Position numbers and translations under genes: made by a program. Under the pieces are notes generated by a model that saw nothing but the letters and a program-made list of their open reading frames with translations, made no database searches and was not told the DNA's origin. Of a stretch of 64,000 bases of DNA, positions 7,533 to 17,072 are shown piece by piece (positions within the stretch are counted from its first letter, which is position 1; each line of letters opens with the position of its first letter). This DNA is from Clostridia bacterium (GTDB taxonomy: Bacteria > Bacillota > Clostridia > Christensenellales > Aristaeellaceae), in NCBI GenBank assembly GCA_017431005.1, contig JAFRLY010000032.1, forward strand, positions 1 to 64,000, given 5' to 3'.

Positions 7533-7804
7533 CACCATTTTGGAGGGATGTCCGGGCAGCCCATGGTTTTCCGGGCGGCCCGGATCTCCACATAGCAGCC
7601 GCAGAGGGCGCAGGTGCCGTGGTTCAGGTGCCGGCAGAGGCGGCAGAGGTTCAGGCGCCTTTGGCGTTCTTCCTCTGTTACTTTTTCTTCCGGCGGGAGC
7701 TGCTCTATGCGCTCCCGGATGATTCCCGCCAGGGCTTTCTCATCCGGAAGATCCGCGATCAGGCAGCGCAGGCAGGGTCTGCGGGGATTGGCTGTTTCGT
7801 CCAT
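7532..7804 (-). CDS. Small cysteine-rich protein (DUF6171-like)
   Basis: About 90 residues with eight cysteines (CLRC, CRLCRHL, CALCGCYVEIRAARKTMGC), probably binding metal. The pattern resembles DUF6171 proteins of Firmicutes; function is unknown. The start is either ATG 7804 or TTG 7819, the latter overlapping the arabinofuranosidase stop. It is the last gene of the plsX-acpP-rnc-GH51 transcript. Its stop codon lies at the edge of the REP-like palindrome. Confidence 0.65.
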   Translation of the reverse strand: MDETANPRRPCLRCLIADLPDEKALAGIIRERIEQLPPEEKVTEEERQRRLNLCRLCRHLNHGTCALCGCYVEIRAARKTMGCPDIPPKW

Positions 7805-7811
7805 CTGTTTC

Positions 7812-9275
7812 TCAGCCAATCGTCAGCTCCGCTACGGAGCAGGCCGGAAGCTTCACCGTCAGGCTGCCGTCCCTGATGCTGAAGCCGGTGAAGGGTTCGA
7901 CTTTGAGTTTCTCTTCTTTGCCGAAGTCGTTGTACTGGTCCATGCGGCCGGTCAGGATGCGGCCTTCCGCCTTCGCGATCGTTTCGTCCTTCAGGCGGAT
8001 GACAACCTCCTCGCCTTCGTCCGCCTTCAGGTTGGACAGAGTGAGGGTCACCTTGCCGTCCTTTTCGGAGGCGGATGCGGTGACGCCGGTCATCGTGAAT
8101 TCGCCTTCGCCCACGGTTTCCGCTTCCACGAAGCAGTCCAGCTGGCGGGCGTCCATGTGGCCCTGATAGAGGTCGAACACGTGATAGGTGGGGGTCAGAA
8201 CCATTTTCGCGCCTTCGGTCAGGATGATGGCCTGGAGCACATTGACGGTCTGGGCGATGTTCGCCATGTAGACGCGGTCGCAGTAGCGGTTGAAGATATC
8301 CAGGGAGATGGCCGCCACCATGGCGTCACGCATTGTGTTCTGCTGATAGAGGAAGCCCGGGTTGGTGTCCGGCTCCACGTTGAACCAGTTGCCCCACTCG
8401 TCGACGATGAGTCCCACGCGCTTTTCCGGATCATACCGGTTCATGATCGCGCAGTGGCCCTGCAGGATCTCCTCCGTCTTGAAGGTCGCCTGCAGCTGGC
8501 GGTAATACTGCTCCCGGGTGAACTGCGTGGCGCTGCCCTTATCCTGCCAGCTGCCGCAGACGGTGTAGTGATGGAGGGACAGGCCGTCCATCATCTTCCC
8601 GGCATTCTTCATCAGGGTTTCGGTCCACTTGAGGTCCCCGTCGCTGGGGCCGCAGGCCACCTTATAGAGCTTCCGGTCGCCGTACTGACGGCAGTAGGTC
8701 TGATACCTGCGGTACTGATCCGCGTAGAACTCCGGCCGCATGTTGCCGCCGCAGCCCCAGTTCTCGTTGCCCACGCCCCAGAAGCGGACGTTCCAGGCGT
8801 CCTTCCGGCCGTTGGCCCAGCGTTCCTGCACGGTGGTGGAGTCGCCGTCGGAGTTGATGTATTCCACCCACTCACTCATTTCCTGCACGGTGCCGGAGCC
8901 GACGTTGCCGGTGATGTAGGGCTCGCAGCCTACCTGGCGGCAGAGCTCCAGGAACTCATGGGTGCCGAAGGAGTTATCCTCCACCACGCCGCCCCAGTGA
9001 GTGTTCACCATGCGCTTGCGGTTCGGGCCGATGCCGTCCCGCCAGTGATACTCGTCGGCGAAGCAGCCGCCGGGCCAGCGCAGCACGGGCAGATGAATGG
9101 CCTTCATGGCTTCCACCACGTCCTTGCGCATGCCGTTCTCGTTCGGGATCGGGCTGTCCTTGCCCACATAGATGCCGCCGTAGATGCAGCGGCCCAGATG
9201 CTCCGCGAAATGGCCGTAAATAAACCGGGAAATGGTTCCGACGCTTCGGGACCGGTCAATGGAAATCTTTGCCAT
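7812..9275 (-). CDS. abfA: Intracellular GH51 alpha-L-arabinofuranosidase
   Basis: 487 residues without a signal peptide, so cytoplasmic. It would release terminal arabinofuranosyl groups from imported arabino-oligosaccharides. The GH51 barrel shows [20 protein letters not shown]. The acid/base glutamate is E171 in [11 protein letters not shown] and the nucleophile is E293 in [10 protein letters not shown]-terminal beta-sandwich (from about 390) completes the family fold at normal length. Start ATG follows AGGAG. It lies 23 bp behind rnc, an unusual housekeeping context. The AraR homologue at 18194-19285 is a plausible regulator but lies 9 kb away. Confidence 0.92.
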   Translation of the reverse strand: MAKISIDRSRSVGTISRFIYGHFAEHLGRCIYGGIYVGKDSPIPNENGMRKDVVEAMKAIHLPVLRWPGGCFADEYHWRDGIGPNRKRMVNTHWGGVVEDNSFGTHEFLELCRQVGCEPYITGNVGSGTVQEMSEWVEYINSDGDSTTVQERWANGRKDAWNVRFWGVGNENWGCGGNMRPEFYADQYRRYQTYCRQYGDRKLYKVACGPSDGDLKWTETLMKNAGKMMDGLSLHHYTVCGSWQDKGSATQFTREQYYRQLQATFKTEEILQGHCAIMNRYDPEKRVGLIVDEWGNWFNVEPDTNPGFLYQQNTMRDAMVAAISLDIFNRYCDRVYMANIAQTVNVLQAIILTEGAKMVLTPTYHVFDLYQGHMDARQLDCFVEAETVGEGEFTMTGVTASASEKDGKVTLTLSNLKADEGEEVVIRLKDETIAKAEGRILTGRMDQYNDFGKEEKLKVEPFTGFSIRDGSLTVKLPACSVAELTIG

Positions 9276-9298
9276 GGGAGGTCTCCTCGCTTCTTTGT

Positions 9299-9982
9299 TT
9301 ATTTTTTCGCGTGCTCCTGCAGCTTTTTCAGGGCTGCCAGGGCCGCGGCCTGTTCCGCCTGTTTCTTGGTATGCCCTTCGCCCCGGGCCAGGGGTTTGCC
9401 GTGATAAGAGACCTCCGCCTCGAAGCGGGGATCATGGGGCGGGCCGCTCTGGTCGGTGATCTCATAGGTCGGAGTGTCGCCTCCGTCCCGCTGCAGGACC
9501 TCCTGCAGCTGACCCTTGCTGTCCTGCATGGGCCGGTGGACCTCCTCCGGGCTGGGCCAGCAGCGCTCCACAATGCCCCGGGCCGCTTCCATGCCGCCGT
9601 CCAGATAGACGGCGGCCAGAACCGCCTCCATGGCGTCGCACAGCACGCTGGGCTTTTCCCGTCCGCCGGTCTGCTCCTCGCCCCGGTCCATGATGAGGGC
9701 CTCGCCGATCTTCAGGCGGGCTGCCACCTGGCTCAGGGCCGCCTCGCAGACCAGGAGCGCGCGCAGATGCGTCAGGGCGCCTTCCCGGTCCTGAGGATAA
9801 TCCTGATACAGCCGGTCGCTCATCAGGTACTGGAGAACCGCGTCGCCCAGGAACTCCAGGCGCTGGTTATCCTCCTTCCCCACGGAGGGGTGCGTCAAAG
9901 CGCGGCGAAGCAAAGCTTCGTCGCGGAAGGTATAGCCCAGGGCCTGCATGAGCGCCGTGATTCTTTCCTTTTCGCCGCTCAT
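9299..9982 (-). CDS. rnc: Ribonuclease III
   Basis: 227-residue double-strand-specific endoribonuclease used in rRNA processing and RNA turnover. The signature [18 protein letters not shown] lies near residues 39-56 and the second acidic site is in [15 protein letters not shown]. The C-terminal double-stranded RNA-binding domain (about 152-224) ends [10 protein letters not shown]. Length is normal. It follows acpP by eight bases with only a weak Shine-Dalgarno sequence, suggesting translational coupling in the plsX-acpP-rnc block common in Firmicutes. Confidence 0.95.
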   Translation of the reverse strand: MSGEKERITALMQALGYTFRDEALLRRALTHPSVGKEDNQRLEFLGDAVLQYLMSDRLYQDYPQDREGALTHLRALLVCEAALSQVAARLKIGEALIMDRGEEQTGGREKPSVLCDAMEAVLAAVYLDGGMEAARGIVERCWPSPEEVHRPMQDSKGQLQEVLQRDGGDTPTYEITDQSGPPHDPRFEAEVSYHGKPLARGEGHTKKQAEQAAALAALKKLQEHAKK

Positions 9983-9990
9983 TGCTTTTA

Positions 9991-10221
9991 TTATTTCTTG
10001 ACCTTGTCGATGTAGTCAGCGACATCGCCCACAGTGCGCATGCGCATGATCTGGTCGTCCTCGACGGTGATGCCGAACTGGTCTTCCAGGTCCATGATCA
10101 TGACCATGATGTTGGCGGAGTCAGCCTTCAGGTCCTCCATCAGGCGGGAGTCACGGGTGATCGTGGCGGGATCCACCTTCAGCTGCTGTCCGATCAGGTT
10201 TTTAATGGTTTCAAAATCCAT
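9991..10221 (-). CDS. acpP: Acyl carrier protein
   Basis: 76-residue acidic carrier for fatty-acid and phospholipid synthesis. The phosphopantetheine serine is in LKADSANIMVMIMDLE, where the usual DSL is DSA, a tolerated variant. The helix III region ends DVADYIDKVKK. Start ATG has AAGGAGG at good spacing. It is located between plsX and rnc, the standard lipid-synthesis context. Confidence 0.93.
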   Translation of the reverse strand: MDFETIKNLIGQQLKVDPATITRDSRLMEDLKADSANIMVMIMDLEDQFGITVEDDQIMRMRTVGDVADYIDKVKK

Positions 10222-10304
10222 GGTTCATCCTCCTTATTTTATATACGGTCTGTAAAACCAGTCTGTATGGTTGCCGGCATAAGCCGGGTAAACCCGCTGT
10301 TGTG

Positions 10305-11321
10305 TCAGGCTTCCGTGTTCATGGCGGCCACACCCTCGCGGATGATGTCCACCACCTTGCCGTCGATCATCTTCTTGCACTGGCCGATGGCGCTGGTGAA
10401 AGCCTTGGCGTTGCTGGAGCCGTGAGCCTTTACGACGGCGCCCTGGACGCCCAGGAGCGGCGCGCCGCCGATCTCCGTGTAGTCCATGGTTTTCTTGACG
10501 CGGCGGAAGGCAGGCTTGCCGATCAGGCCGGCAATTTTGCCCCGGGTATCGGCCATCATTTCCTTCTTGATGATGCCCATCAGGGTCATGGCGACGCCTT
10601 CCATAAACTTCAGGACGAGGTTGCCGCTGAAGCCGTCGGCCACCAGGACGTCCGCCTGGTCGTTGGTGATATCCCGGGCTTCGACGTTGCCCACGAAGTT
10701 ATAGGGAGCCTTCTCCATCAGGGGGTAGGTTTCCTTCACCAGGGCGTTGCCCTTTTCCGCCTCGGCGCCGATGTTGATCAGGCCGACGCGGGGGTTCTTC
10801 ATGCCCATGACGCCCTTCATGTAGGCGTCACCCATGATGCCGAACTGCGCCAGGTACTCCGGCTTGCAGTCGACGTTCGCGCCGCAGTCGATCAGGAGGA
10901 AATGGCCCTTGCCGTTGGGCATCAGGGGGGCGAGCGCCGGGCGCTCGATGCCCGGGATGCGGCCCAGGCGGAACATGCCGCCGGCAAGGGTGGCGCCGGT
11001 GGAGCCGGCGGAGACGAAGCCGTCGGCTTCGCCGTCGCGGAGCTTCAGCATGCCCTGGACGGTGGCGGAATGGGTCTTGCGGCGAACGCCCATTACGGGG
11101 GACTCATGATTGGTGATGACTTCCGGTGCGTCTTCCAATGTAATACGGCTCCGGACATCATCACAATCAGTGAGGAAGGGTTCGACTTCGTCGAGTTTGC
11201 CGGCCAGGATGACTTCCAGGTCAGGCCAACGGCGCAGTGCTTCGATGGTGCCCTTGACAGGAGCTTCAGGGGCGAAGTCGCCGCCCATTGCATCAATGTA
11301 GATTTTCATAATGGTTTTCAT
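10305..11321 (-). CDS. plsX: Phosphate acyltransferase PlsX
   Basis: About 338 residues. It makes acyl-phosphate from acyl-ACP as the first step of membrane phospholipid synthesis. The N-terminus MKIYIDAMGGDFAPEAPVKG is characteristic, as are GSTGATLAGGMFRLGRI and ADVLVADGFSGNLVLK. Two starts are possible, ATG 11321 (MKTIMKIY) and ATG 11309 (MKIYIDAM); the second begins exactly where the family usually does. A strong GAAGGAGG lies upstream but is separated from the start by a 9-bp hairpin that belongs to a repeated element (11324-11372). Confidence 0.94.
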   Translation of the reverse strand: MKTIMKIYIDAMGGDFAPEAPVKGTIEALRRWPDLEVILAGKLDEVEPFLTDCDDVRSRITLEDAPEVITNHESPVMGVRRKTHSATVQGMLKLRDGEADGFVSAGSTGATLAGGMFRLGRIPGIERPALAPLMPNGKGHFLLIDCGANVDCKPEYLAQFGIMGDAYMKGVMGMKNPRVGLINIGAEAEKGNALVKETYPLMEKAPYNFVGNVEARDITNDQADVLVADGFSGNLVLKFMEGVAMTLMGIIKKEMMADTRGKIAGLIGKPAFRRVKKTMDYTEIGGAPLLGVQGAVVKAHGSSNAKAFTSAIGQCKKMIDGKVVDIIREGVAAMNTEA

Positions 11322-11323
11322 AC

Positions 11324-11374
11324 CTGGAGGGCTTTCCGATCGCCCTCCAGACCTCCTTCGGCCATATGGTCTTT
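11324..11374 (-). repeat. Hairpin repeat, copy 1, at the plsX start
   Basis: CTGGAGGGC (11324-11332) pairs perfectly with GCCCTCCAG (11342-11350) and is followed on the plus strand by acctccttcggcc. A near copy lies at 11408-11457. On the coding strand this copy places GAAGGAGG just before the hairpin and ATG two bases after it. Folding would bring the Shine-Dalgarno sequence close to the plsX start. Confidence 0.6.
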
Positions 11375-11407
11375 AGAAATAATATTTAACTTATTAAAGC
11401 TTTAGAG

Positions 11408-11457
11408 CCAGGAGGGCTTTCCGGTCGCCCTCCTGGACCTCCTTCGGTCCATGAACC
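11408..11457 (-). repeat. Hairpin repeat, copy 2, proS-plsX gap
   Basis: CCAGGAGGGC (11408-11417) pairs with GCCCTCCTGG (11427-11436). A second small hairpin GGACC/GGTCC spans 11435-11450. The arms differ from copy 1 by compensating changes that keep pairing, suggesting the RNA or DNA structure is maintained. The rest of 11375-11528 is AT-rich with no other recognisable signal. Confidence 0.55.
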
Positions 11458-11528
11458 CCTTGGGATATATTTACCCATGGGATAAATGTGTTTGTTACGA
11501 TAAATTCTTTTAAAAGCTTGAATAATGA

Positions 11529-12977
11529 TTAATAAGCTTTGGCGAAGTACATGACCCTGATGGCTTTCTTACCGCAGCAGACGCAGGTGTCGCCGAAGGT
11601 GTGGGCTGCCTGGTCGAAGGGCATGTTGCGGGAGGAGGCGTTGAACTTCTCCTTGATTTCGTCCTCGCAGGCGCGTTCGCCGCACCACATGGCCTTGGCA
11701 AAGCCGGTATCGACGGCTTTTTCCAGCTCGTCCATGTTGTGCACCTCAACGGTGCGCTCATCCCGGAAAGCCTTCGCCTGCTCGTACAGGGTGCGCTGGA
11801 TGTCGTCCAGGAGGTCCTGCAGCTCATTGGCGATGTTCTCCAGGGGCAGGGTGAACTTTTCCAGGGTATCGCGGCGGAAGACAGTCACGACGCCGTTTTC
11901 CAGATCCCGGGGACCGACCTCGAGACGGACCGGCACACCCTTCAGCTCCCAGTCGTTGAACTTGAAGCCGGGGCTGACCGTGTCGCGGTCGTCCAGCTTG
12001 ACGCGGAAGCCGGCGGCCTTCAGATCGGTGAAGAGTTTTTCGCAGGCTTCCATCACGCCGCCCTTATGGGCCGCGATCGGGAGAATGACCGCCTGGATGG
12101 GGGCGATTTTCGGGGGCAGACGCAGGCCGCGCTCATCGCCGTGGGTCATGATGATTGCGCCGATCAGGCGGGTGCTGACGCCCCAGCTGGTTTCATGGAC
12201 GTATTCCAGCTTGCCTTCCTTGCTCTGGTACTGAATGTCGTAGGCCTCGGCGAAGTTGGTGCCGAAGTTGTGGCTGGTGCCGGCCTGCAGGGCCTTGCCG
12301 TCCTGCATCATGGCCTCCATGGAGTAGGTAGCGCGGGCGCCGGCAAACTTTTCCTTCTCGCTCTTGCGGCCCACATAGACGGGCAGGGCAAGGACGTCCT
12401 CGGCAACCTCGCGGTAGACCTCCAGCATTTTCAGGGTCTCCTCCTCCGCCTCCTCCGCGGTGGCGTGGATCGTGTGGCCCTCCTGCCAGAGGAACTCGCT
12501 GGTGCGCAGGAAGGGGCGGGTGGCCTTTTCCCAGCGCATGACGGAGCACCACTGGTTATACATCATCGGAAGATCGCGCCAGGTCTGCACCCACTTCGAG
12601 TACATGGAGCAGAAAATGGTTTCGCTGGTCGGCCGGACCGCCAGACGCTCGGTCAGCTGCTCCGTGCCTCCCTGGGTCACCCAGGCCACCTCCGGCGCGA
12701 AGCCTTCCACGTGCTCCGCTTCCTTCAGCAGCAGGCTCTCCGGAATCAGCATCGGGAAATAGACGTTCTGCGCGCCGGTCTCCTTGAACCGGGCGTCCAT
12801 TTCCGCCTGGATCCGCTCCCAGATGGCGTAGCCGTAGGGCCGGATGATCATGCAGCCGCGGACCGGCGCGTAGTCGCACAGCTCCGTCTGCTTAATGACA
12901 TCCGTATACCACTGGGAAAAATCCTCGCTCCGGGGAGTGATATGGGTTACAAACTCCTGTTTCTTCTCCTTGGCCAT
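11529..12977 (-). CDS. proS: Prolyl-tRNA synthetase, archaeal/eukaryote-like type
   Basis: 482 residues, charging tRNA-Pro with proline. Class II motifs are RPTSETIFCSMYSKWVQTWR (motif 2 region) and LQAGTSHNFGTNFAEA. There is no YbaK-type editing insert. The C-terminus carries a zinc-binding CVCCGKKA and ends in tyrosine (FAKAY), both features of the short archaeal/eukaryotic-type ProRS found in some Clostridia. It lies 39 bp behind the DUF5711-like gene, at the end of a long minus-strand gene string. Confidence 0.95.
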   Translation of the reverse strand: MAKEKKQEFVTHITPRSEDFSQWYTDVIKQTELCDYAPVRGCMIIRPYGYAIWERIQAEMDARFKETGAQNVYFPMLIPESLLLKEAEHVEGFAPEVAWVTQGGTEQLTERLAVRPTSETIFCSMYSKWVQTWRDLPMMYNQWCSVMRWEKATRPFLRTSEFLWQEGHTIHATAEEAEEETLKMLEVYREVAEDVLALPVYVGRKSEKEKFAGARATYSMEAMMQDGKALQAGTSHNFGTNFAEAYDIQYQSKEGKLEYVHETSWGVSTRLIGAIIMTHGDERGLRLPPKIAPIQAVILPIAAHKGGVMEACEKLFTDLKAAGFRVKLDDRDTVSPGFKFNDWELKGVPVRLEVGPRDLENGVVTVFRRDTLEKFTLPLENIANELQDLLDDIQRTLYEQAKAFRDERTVEVHNMDELEKAVDTGFAKAMWCGERACEDEIKEKFNASSRNMPFDQAAHTFGDTCVCCGKKAIRVMYFAKAY

Positions 12978-13016
12978 GTGCGTTCATCCTCCGTTGGATT
13001 TGTCCGTTTCTGTTTT

Positions 13017-14204
13017 TCAATTCCGGGGCAGCGACATCGAATACATGGTCTCGCCGCTTCCCATCAGCATTTTTCCGTCCGAGGTGACCCCGTAATAGGC
13101 GTCAATCGCCACCCCGTCCGGCAGCGGGATCGGATAGCCGAAGAACCGCTGGCTGTTCATGTCCGCGCGGTAAACCGTGTCCCCGGCCACCGCGTAAATG
13201 TTTCCCTGGTCAATGGTCGCACCCACGCAGGCCACCGGCAGGGTGTAGCGCTTGTCCGTCGAGCCTTCCAGCACCCGGAGCTCCGAAATGATCTGGGCAC
13301 TGGAAGTCTGGGAGGTCGGGGCCAGCAGCAGCTTTGCCGCGCCGCGCTCCGGAATCTCGTAGTCGATCAGCTTCCAGCCGTAGATCAGCATCGTGGCGTT
13401 GGTATCCTGGACGCATTTGTAGTCGTAGGAATACACCTGCTGGGTGGTGAACACCCGCAGCTTCGTATTCTCGTACAGCACCTTATAGGTGATGCGGTCG
13501 CCCAGGGAAACCTCGCCGGTGTTCATCTTGCCCACCTGGAAGGTGTTCATGACGGTGTTGGCCGCCGTGCCGAACACGTCCATGGACAGGGTCCACAGAT
13601 ACTCGCCCTGGTTGCCGTAAAAGCCCACATCCAGCATCATCCGGCCGGAGAAGGCCTCCTGCTCCGCGTCCACCTGGGAGCCGTTGAGATCCTTGATGAT
13701 CAGCTTCGGCTCCGTATCCTCCCCCACGACCACGGCGGCATACCGGTCGCCCACGCGGGCGAACTGCACCGTGCCCTCCAGGGCCTCATTGTAGGTGGAG
13801 TTCCCGTTCTGATCCACCAGGAACAGCTGAGTGCCGGACCAGACCGCGATATGCGTCGGCCCGACGCTGAAGCTGGCGGCATTGCCCACCGGAAAGCTCC
13901 AGCGGATGGTGCCCGAGCCGGACAGGTGGTGAATCGAGGCGCCGTCATAATACAGCACGCCGTCCCGGTAGGGGGTCACGCTCTGGCTGGCATAGCAGGG
14001 CAGCCGCGTGAGGCCGATCTCCCGGCCCTGGCCGTAGCCCCGCAGAAAGTGCACGCCCAGCGCCGCCACCACCACGACGGAAACCAGAATGATCCAGTTC
14101 CGGATCTGGCGCCTGCGGATGTCCTCCTGGCTGGGAATCCGGGCCTCCGCCGCGTTCCGGGTTCTGGACCGGAACAGCGGATCGTTGATATTATTCCTTG
14201 CCAT
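13017..14204 (-). CDS. Membrane-anchored beta-propeller-like protein (DUF5711-like)
   Basis: About 395 residues. A short basic cytoplasmic region is followed by one transmembrane helix (WIILVSVVVVAALGVHFL). The rest is a large extracytoplasmic domain of repeating short beta-strand stretches (GVLYYDGASIHHLSGSGTIRW; LFLVDQNGN; GDTVYRADMNSQRFFGYP), suggesting a propeller fold as in DUF5711 proteins. Start ATG 14204 (MARNNINDPLF) overlaps the mrp stop; an in-frame ATG at 14264 lies well inside mrp. No enzymatic motif is visible; function is unknown. Confidence 0.7.
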   Translation of the reverse strand: MARNNINDPLFRSRTRNAAEARIPSQEDIRRRQIRNWIILVSVVVVAALGVHFLRGYGQGREIGLTRLPCYASQSVTPYRDGVLYYDGASIHHLSGSGTIRWSFPVGNAASFSVGPTHIAVWSGTQLFLVDQNGNSTYNEALEGTVQFARVGDRYAAVVVGEDTEPKLIIKDLNGSQVDAEQEAFSGRMMLDVGFYGNQGEYLWTLSMDVFGTAANTVMNTFQVGKMNTGEVSLGDRITYKVLYENTKLRVFTTQQVYSYDYKCVQDTNATMLIYGWKLIDYEIPERGAAKLLLAPTSQTSSAQIISELRVLEGSTDKRYTLPVACVGATIDQGNIYAVAGDTVYRADMNSQRFFGYPIPLPDGVAIDAYYGVTSDGKMLMGSGETMYSMSLPRN

Positions 14205-15030
14205 GTCCTGCCGCTTCCACCGCGTCCAGCGCGGCCTGCATCCAGTCTTCGTTGAACAGCTCAATCACGCCGGTATCGCATTCCCGGGCCAGCGCCGGAT
14301 CCACCGGCAGCTGCGCCAGCAGCGGAATGCCGTGCTCCAGGGCGACCTTCGCCGTCTGGCTCTCGCCGAAAAGCGGAATCTTCTTTCCGCAGTCCGGGCA
14401 CTTCACATAGCTCATGTTCTCCACGATGCCCAGCACCGGGATGTTCATCATCTTCGCCATGTTGACGGCCTTTTCCACGATCATGCTGACCAGCTCCTGG
14501 GGGCTGGTGACGATGATGATGCCGTCCACCGGCAGGCTCTGGAACACCGTCAGCGGCACGTCGCCCGTTCCCGGAGGCATATCGATATACATCGTGTCCA
14601 CGTCGCCCCAGAGGACGTCCGTCCAGAACTGTTTGACCGTGCCCGCGATCAGCGCGCCGCGCCAGATCACCGGATCCGTGTCATTTTCCAGCAGCAGGTT
14701 GACGCTCATGGTTTTGATGCCTGTGCGGGTCTCCACCGGAAGGATGCCCTCCTCGGAGCCCATGGCCTTGTCCCGGATGCCGAACATCTTCGGGATGGAG
14801 GGGCCGGTGATATCCGCGTCCAGGATCGCGGCCTTCTGACCGTTGCGCTGGGTCAGCACTGCCAGCAGGGAGGTGACCAGGCTCTTGCCTACGCCGCCCT
14901 TGCCGCTGACCACGGCGATGACTTTCTTAATGTTGCTCTGCGCGTTCATGGGTTCCTGCAGGCTTTCCGGCTGCTTTCTGCTGGCGCAGTCCACGCCGCA
15001 GGTGGAGCAGTCATGAGTACATTCAGACAT
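14191..15030 (-). CDS. mrp: Mrp/NBP35-family iron-sulfur carrier ATPase
   Basis: About 279 residues. The deviant Walker A is VVSGKGGVGKSLVTSLL, followed by ILDADITGPSIPKMFG and MPPGTGDVPLTVFQSLP. The paired cysteines KCPDCGKKIPLFG bind a transferable 4Fe-4S cluster at the dimer interface. The N-terminus carries an extra cysteine cluster (CTHDCSTCGVDC), as in NBP35-like forms. ATG 15030 has GGAG at proper spacing; a GTG three codons upstream is less likely. It starts 12 bp after the lipoprotein stop. Confidence 0.9.
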   Translation of the reverse strand: MSECTHDCSTCGVDCASRKQPESLQEPMNAQSNIKKVIAVVSGKGGVGKSLVTSLLAVLTQRNGQKAAILDADITGPSIPKMFGIRDKAMGSEEGILPVETRTGIKTMSVNLLLENDTDPVIWRGALIAGTVKQFWTDVLWGDVDTMYIDMPPGTGDVPLTVFQSLPVDGIIIVTSPQELVSMIVEKAVNMAKMMNIPVLGIVENMSYVKCPDCGKKIPLFGESQTAKVALEHGIPLLAQLPVDPALARECDTGVIELFNEDWMQAALDAVEAAGHGKE

Positions 15031-15042
15031 GTTTTTCACTCC

Positions 15043-17025
15043 TTAATATCCGAAAAGTAAGACTAATGTCTTCGCTCCGGCGATGCCGTCGGCCGTCAGG
15101 CCGTTGTCCCGCTGGAAGGCCTTGACCGCCTCGATGGTGGCGTCGTCATAGGAGCCGGTGGTGTGGTCCAGATAGCCCATCTGGACGAGGCAGTCCTGCA
15201 CCTGCAGGACGTCGTCGCCCTTGGAGCCCGGCCGCACCGTGTCATAGCTGGGATCCGCCGCGCTGGCGGGGATCGCGTCGGAGGAGTAGAGCCGGCCCAG
15301 GGTCGCGCTGCCGGCCACGCCGTCCACCGGCGTCAGCTTGTTCTGGATCTGGAAGGCCCGGACCGCGTCCGTCGTGGTCTGGCCGTAGTCGCCGTCAATG
15401 GAGCCGTCATAGTAGCCCAGTTCGTAGAGGGTATACTGCAGGTTCCGCACCGCGGTGCCCGAATCCCCCGTCCGGATCGCGGAATAGGAGATCGCGCTGC
15501 CGCTGTGGTAGAGGGCGCGCTGGGTGGCGGGGCCGGCCTTGCCGTCCACCGTCAGGTTGTTGGTCAGCTGGAAGGCCATGACCGCCGCGGTGGTGCCCTG
15601 GCCGAACTTGCCGTCCACCGAGCCGGTGTAATAGCCCAGATCCTTCAGGCGGCTCTGCAGGGTCTTGACGCCGTTGCCCTCGTCCCCCTCCTTCAGGGTC
15701 ACATAGCCCGTGGAGGAGATGTCCGTAGTGTCCCGGCCGCCGGCGCCGGAGGTGTCAATCTTCGCCGCGCCGCCGCTGCTGCGGGAGGCGGTGTCGGAAT
15801 ACAGCTTATTCAGGGTGGCGGAGCCGGCCTTGCCGTCCGCAGTCAGCCCGTTGGCCTTCTGGAAGGCGATGACCGCCGCCTGGGTCGCCGTGCCGAAGGA
15901 GCCGTCCACGGCGCCGCTGAGATAGCCCAGCTTCTTAAGCCGTTCCTGCATGGAGCGGACCGCCGAGCCCTCCGAGCCCATCTCGAGGGTTTCGCCGGTG
16001 CTGGCCGCGACGCCGCTGCTCTTCGCCGCGCCGTCGGAATACAGGGCCTTCAGGGTGTCCGGTCCGGCCACGCCGTCGTCGTAGAGGCCCTTCGTCTTTT
16101 TCTGGAAGGCCATGACCGCGGCCCGGGTTGCCTCGTCATAGGTGCCGGTCGCCTTGCCGCCCAGCCAGCCCAGCTCGATCAGCCGGTTCTGCAGGGTGGT
16201 GACGCGCTTGCCGCTGGCGCCCGACTGCAGGTAGTAATCCTTGCTCAGGTCCGGCGTGGCGGTGGCCCGCGGCGCCGCTGTCGCTTTGGCCGTGGCCTTG
16301 GGGGTTGCCGTGGCGTTCGCCGCCTTGGCGGAAACCGCGTTCTTTGAGTTCAGCTTTTCCAGGGTCTGCTTTCCGGCCTTGCCGTCTGCCGTCAGCCCGT
16401 TGGCCTTCTGGAAGGCGATGACCGCCTTCTCCGTGGCGGGACCGAAGTCACCGTCGACCTGGCCGCTGTAATAGCCGAGCTCCTTCAGGCGCTTCTGCAG
16501 GGAGCGCACCGCGCTGCTGCCGGTGAAGCCCAGCTGCAGGCTCGGGGGCGTCGGGGTGGAGGTTACCACAGGGGCTTTGGTCGGCGCGGCGGTCACCTCG
16601 GGAGTGATCACAGTGATTGCGCCGGGGGAAGCCGATTCGCCCGGCTGCGGCGTCTGGTTGTCAAAAACAATCGTGTTGCCGGTGGGCGCGGGCGTCGGGC
16701 CGGCTCCTGTGCCCTCCGTCGTCTGCACCGTGCCCCAGTCGTTCCAGCCGCCGGAGTTTCCGGGGGGCGGCGTCGGGGTCGGCGTTTCGGTTGAGGTTGT
16801 GGCCTGAATGGTTGTGGGACCGCCGAAAACGTTCTGCGTCACCACTTCAATCGTGTCCGGCGTCGTATACACCGTGGGCGTCGGCGCCAGGGTGATGAAG
16901 GGGAGCGCGTTCCCGTTGTTGTTCGTCGGATTCGTGTTCACGTCATCCGGCGCTATATAGCAGCCTGTCAGCAGCAGGCAAAGGCTCAGCAGAGCCGCCA
17001 GCAGGCCGATCTTTCTTTTCCGCAT
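15043..17025 (-). CDS. Lipoprotein with six peptidoglycan-binding repeats
   Basis: 660 residues. A lipoprotein signal peptide ends at LLTGC with C22 as the lipid anchor. A long Pro/Thr-rich linker to about residue 165 is followed by six PG_binding_1 domains (near 167, 265, 348, 440, 515 and 597). Each has the pattern [30 protein letters not shown]. No hydrolase domain is visible, so the protein should tether to and bridge the cell wall, not cut it. RBS AAAGGAGG precedes the start. Confidence 0.88.
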   Translation of the reverse strand: MRKRKIGLLAALLSLCLLLTGCYIAPDDVNTNPTNNNGNALPFITLAPTPTVYTTPDTIEVVTQNVFGGPTTIQATTSTETPTPTPPPGNSGGWNDWGTVQTTEGTGAGPTPAPTGNTIVFDNQTPQPGESASPGAITVITPEVTAAPTKAPVVTSTPTPPSLQLGFTGSSAVRSLQKRLKELGYYSGQVDGDFGPATEKAVIAFQKANGLTADGKAGKQTLEKLNSKNAVSAKAANATATPKATAKATAAPRATATPDLSKDYYLQSGASGKRVTTLQNRLIELGWLGGKATGTYDEATRAAVMAFQKKTKGLYDDGVAGPDTLKALYSDGAAKSSGVAASTGETLEMGSEGSAVRSMQERLKKLGYLSGAVDGSFGTATQAAVIAFQKANGLTADGKAGSATLNKLYSDTASRSSGGAAKIDTSGAGGRDTTDISSTGYVTLKEGDEGNGVKTLQSRLKDLGYYTGSVDGKFGQGTTAAVMAFQLTNNLTVDGKAGPATQRALYHSGSAISYSAIRTGDSGTAVRNLQYTLYELGYYDGSIDGDYGQTTTDAVRAFQIQNKLTPVDGVAGSATLGRLYSSDAIPASAADPSYDTVRPGSKGDDVLQVQDCLVQMGYLDHTTGSYDDATIEAVKAFQRDNGLTADGIAGAKTLVLLFGY

Positions 17026-17072
17026 ATTCTTTCCTCCTTTCGGGGAAGCTGTCGGGGATTATGCCCTGCGCG

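Noticed and set aside
10120..10150. DSA in place of DSL as an inactive acyl carrier protein
   Set aside because: The modified serine is present and the surrounding helix is normal; the gene is in the standard lipid operon.
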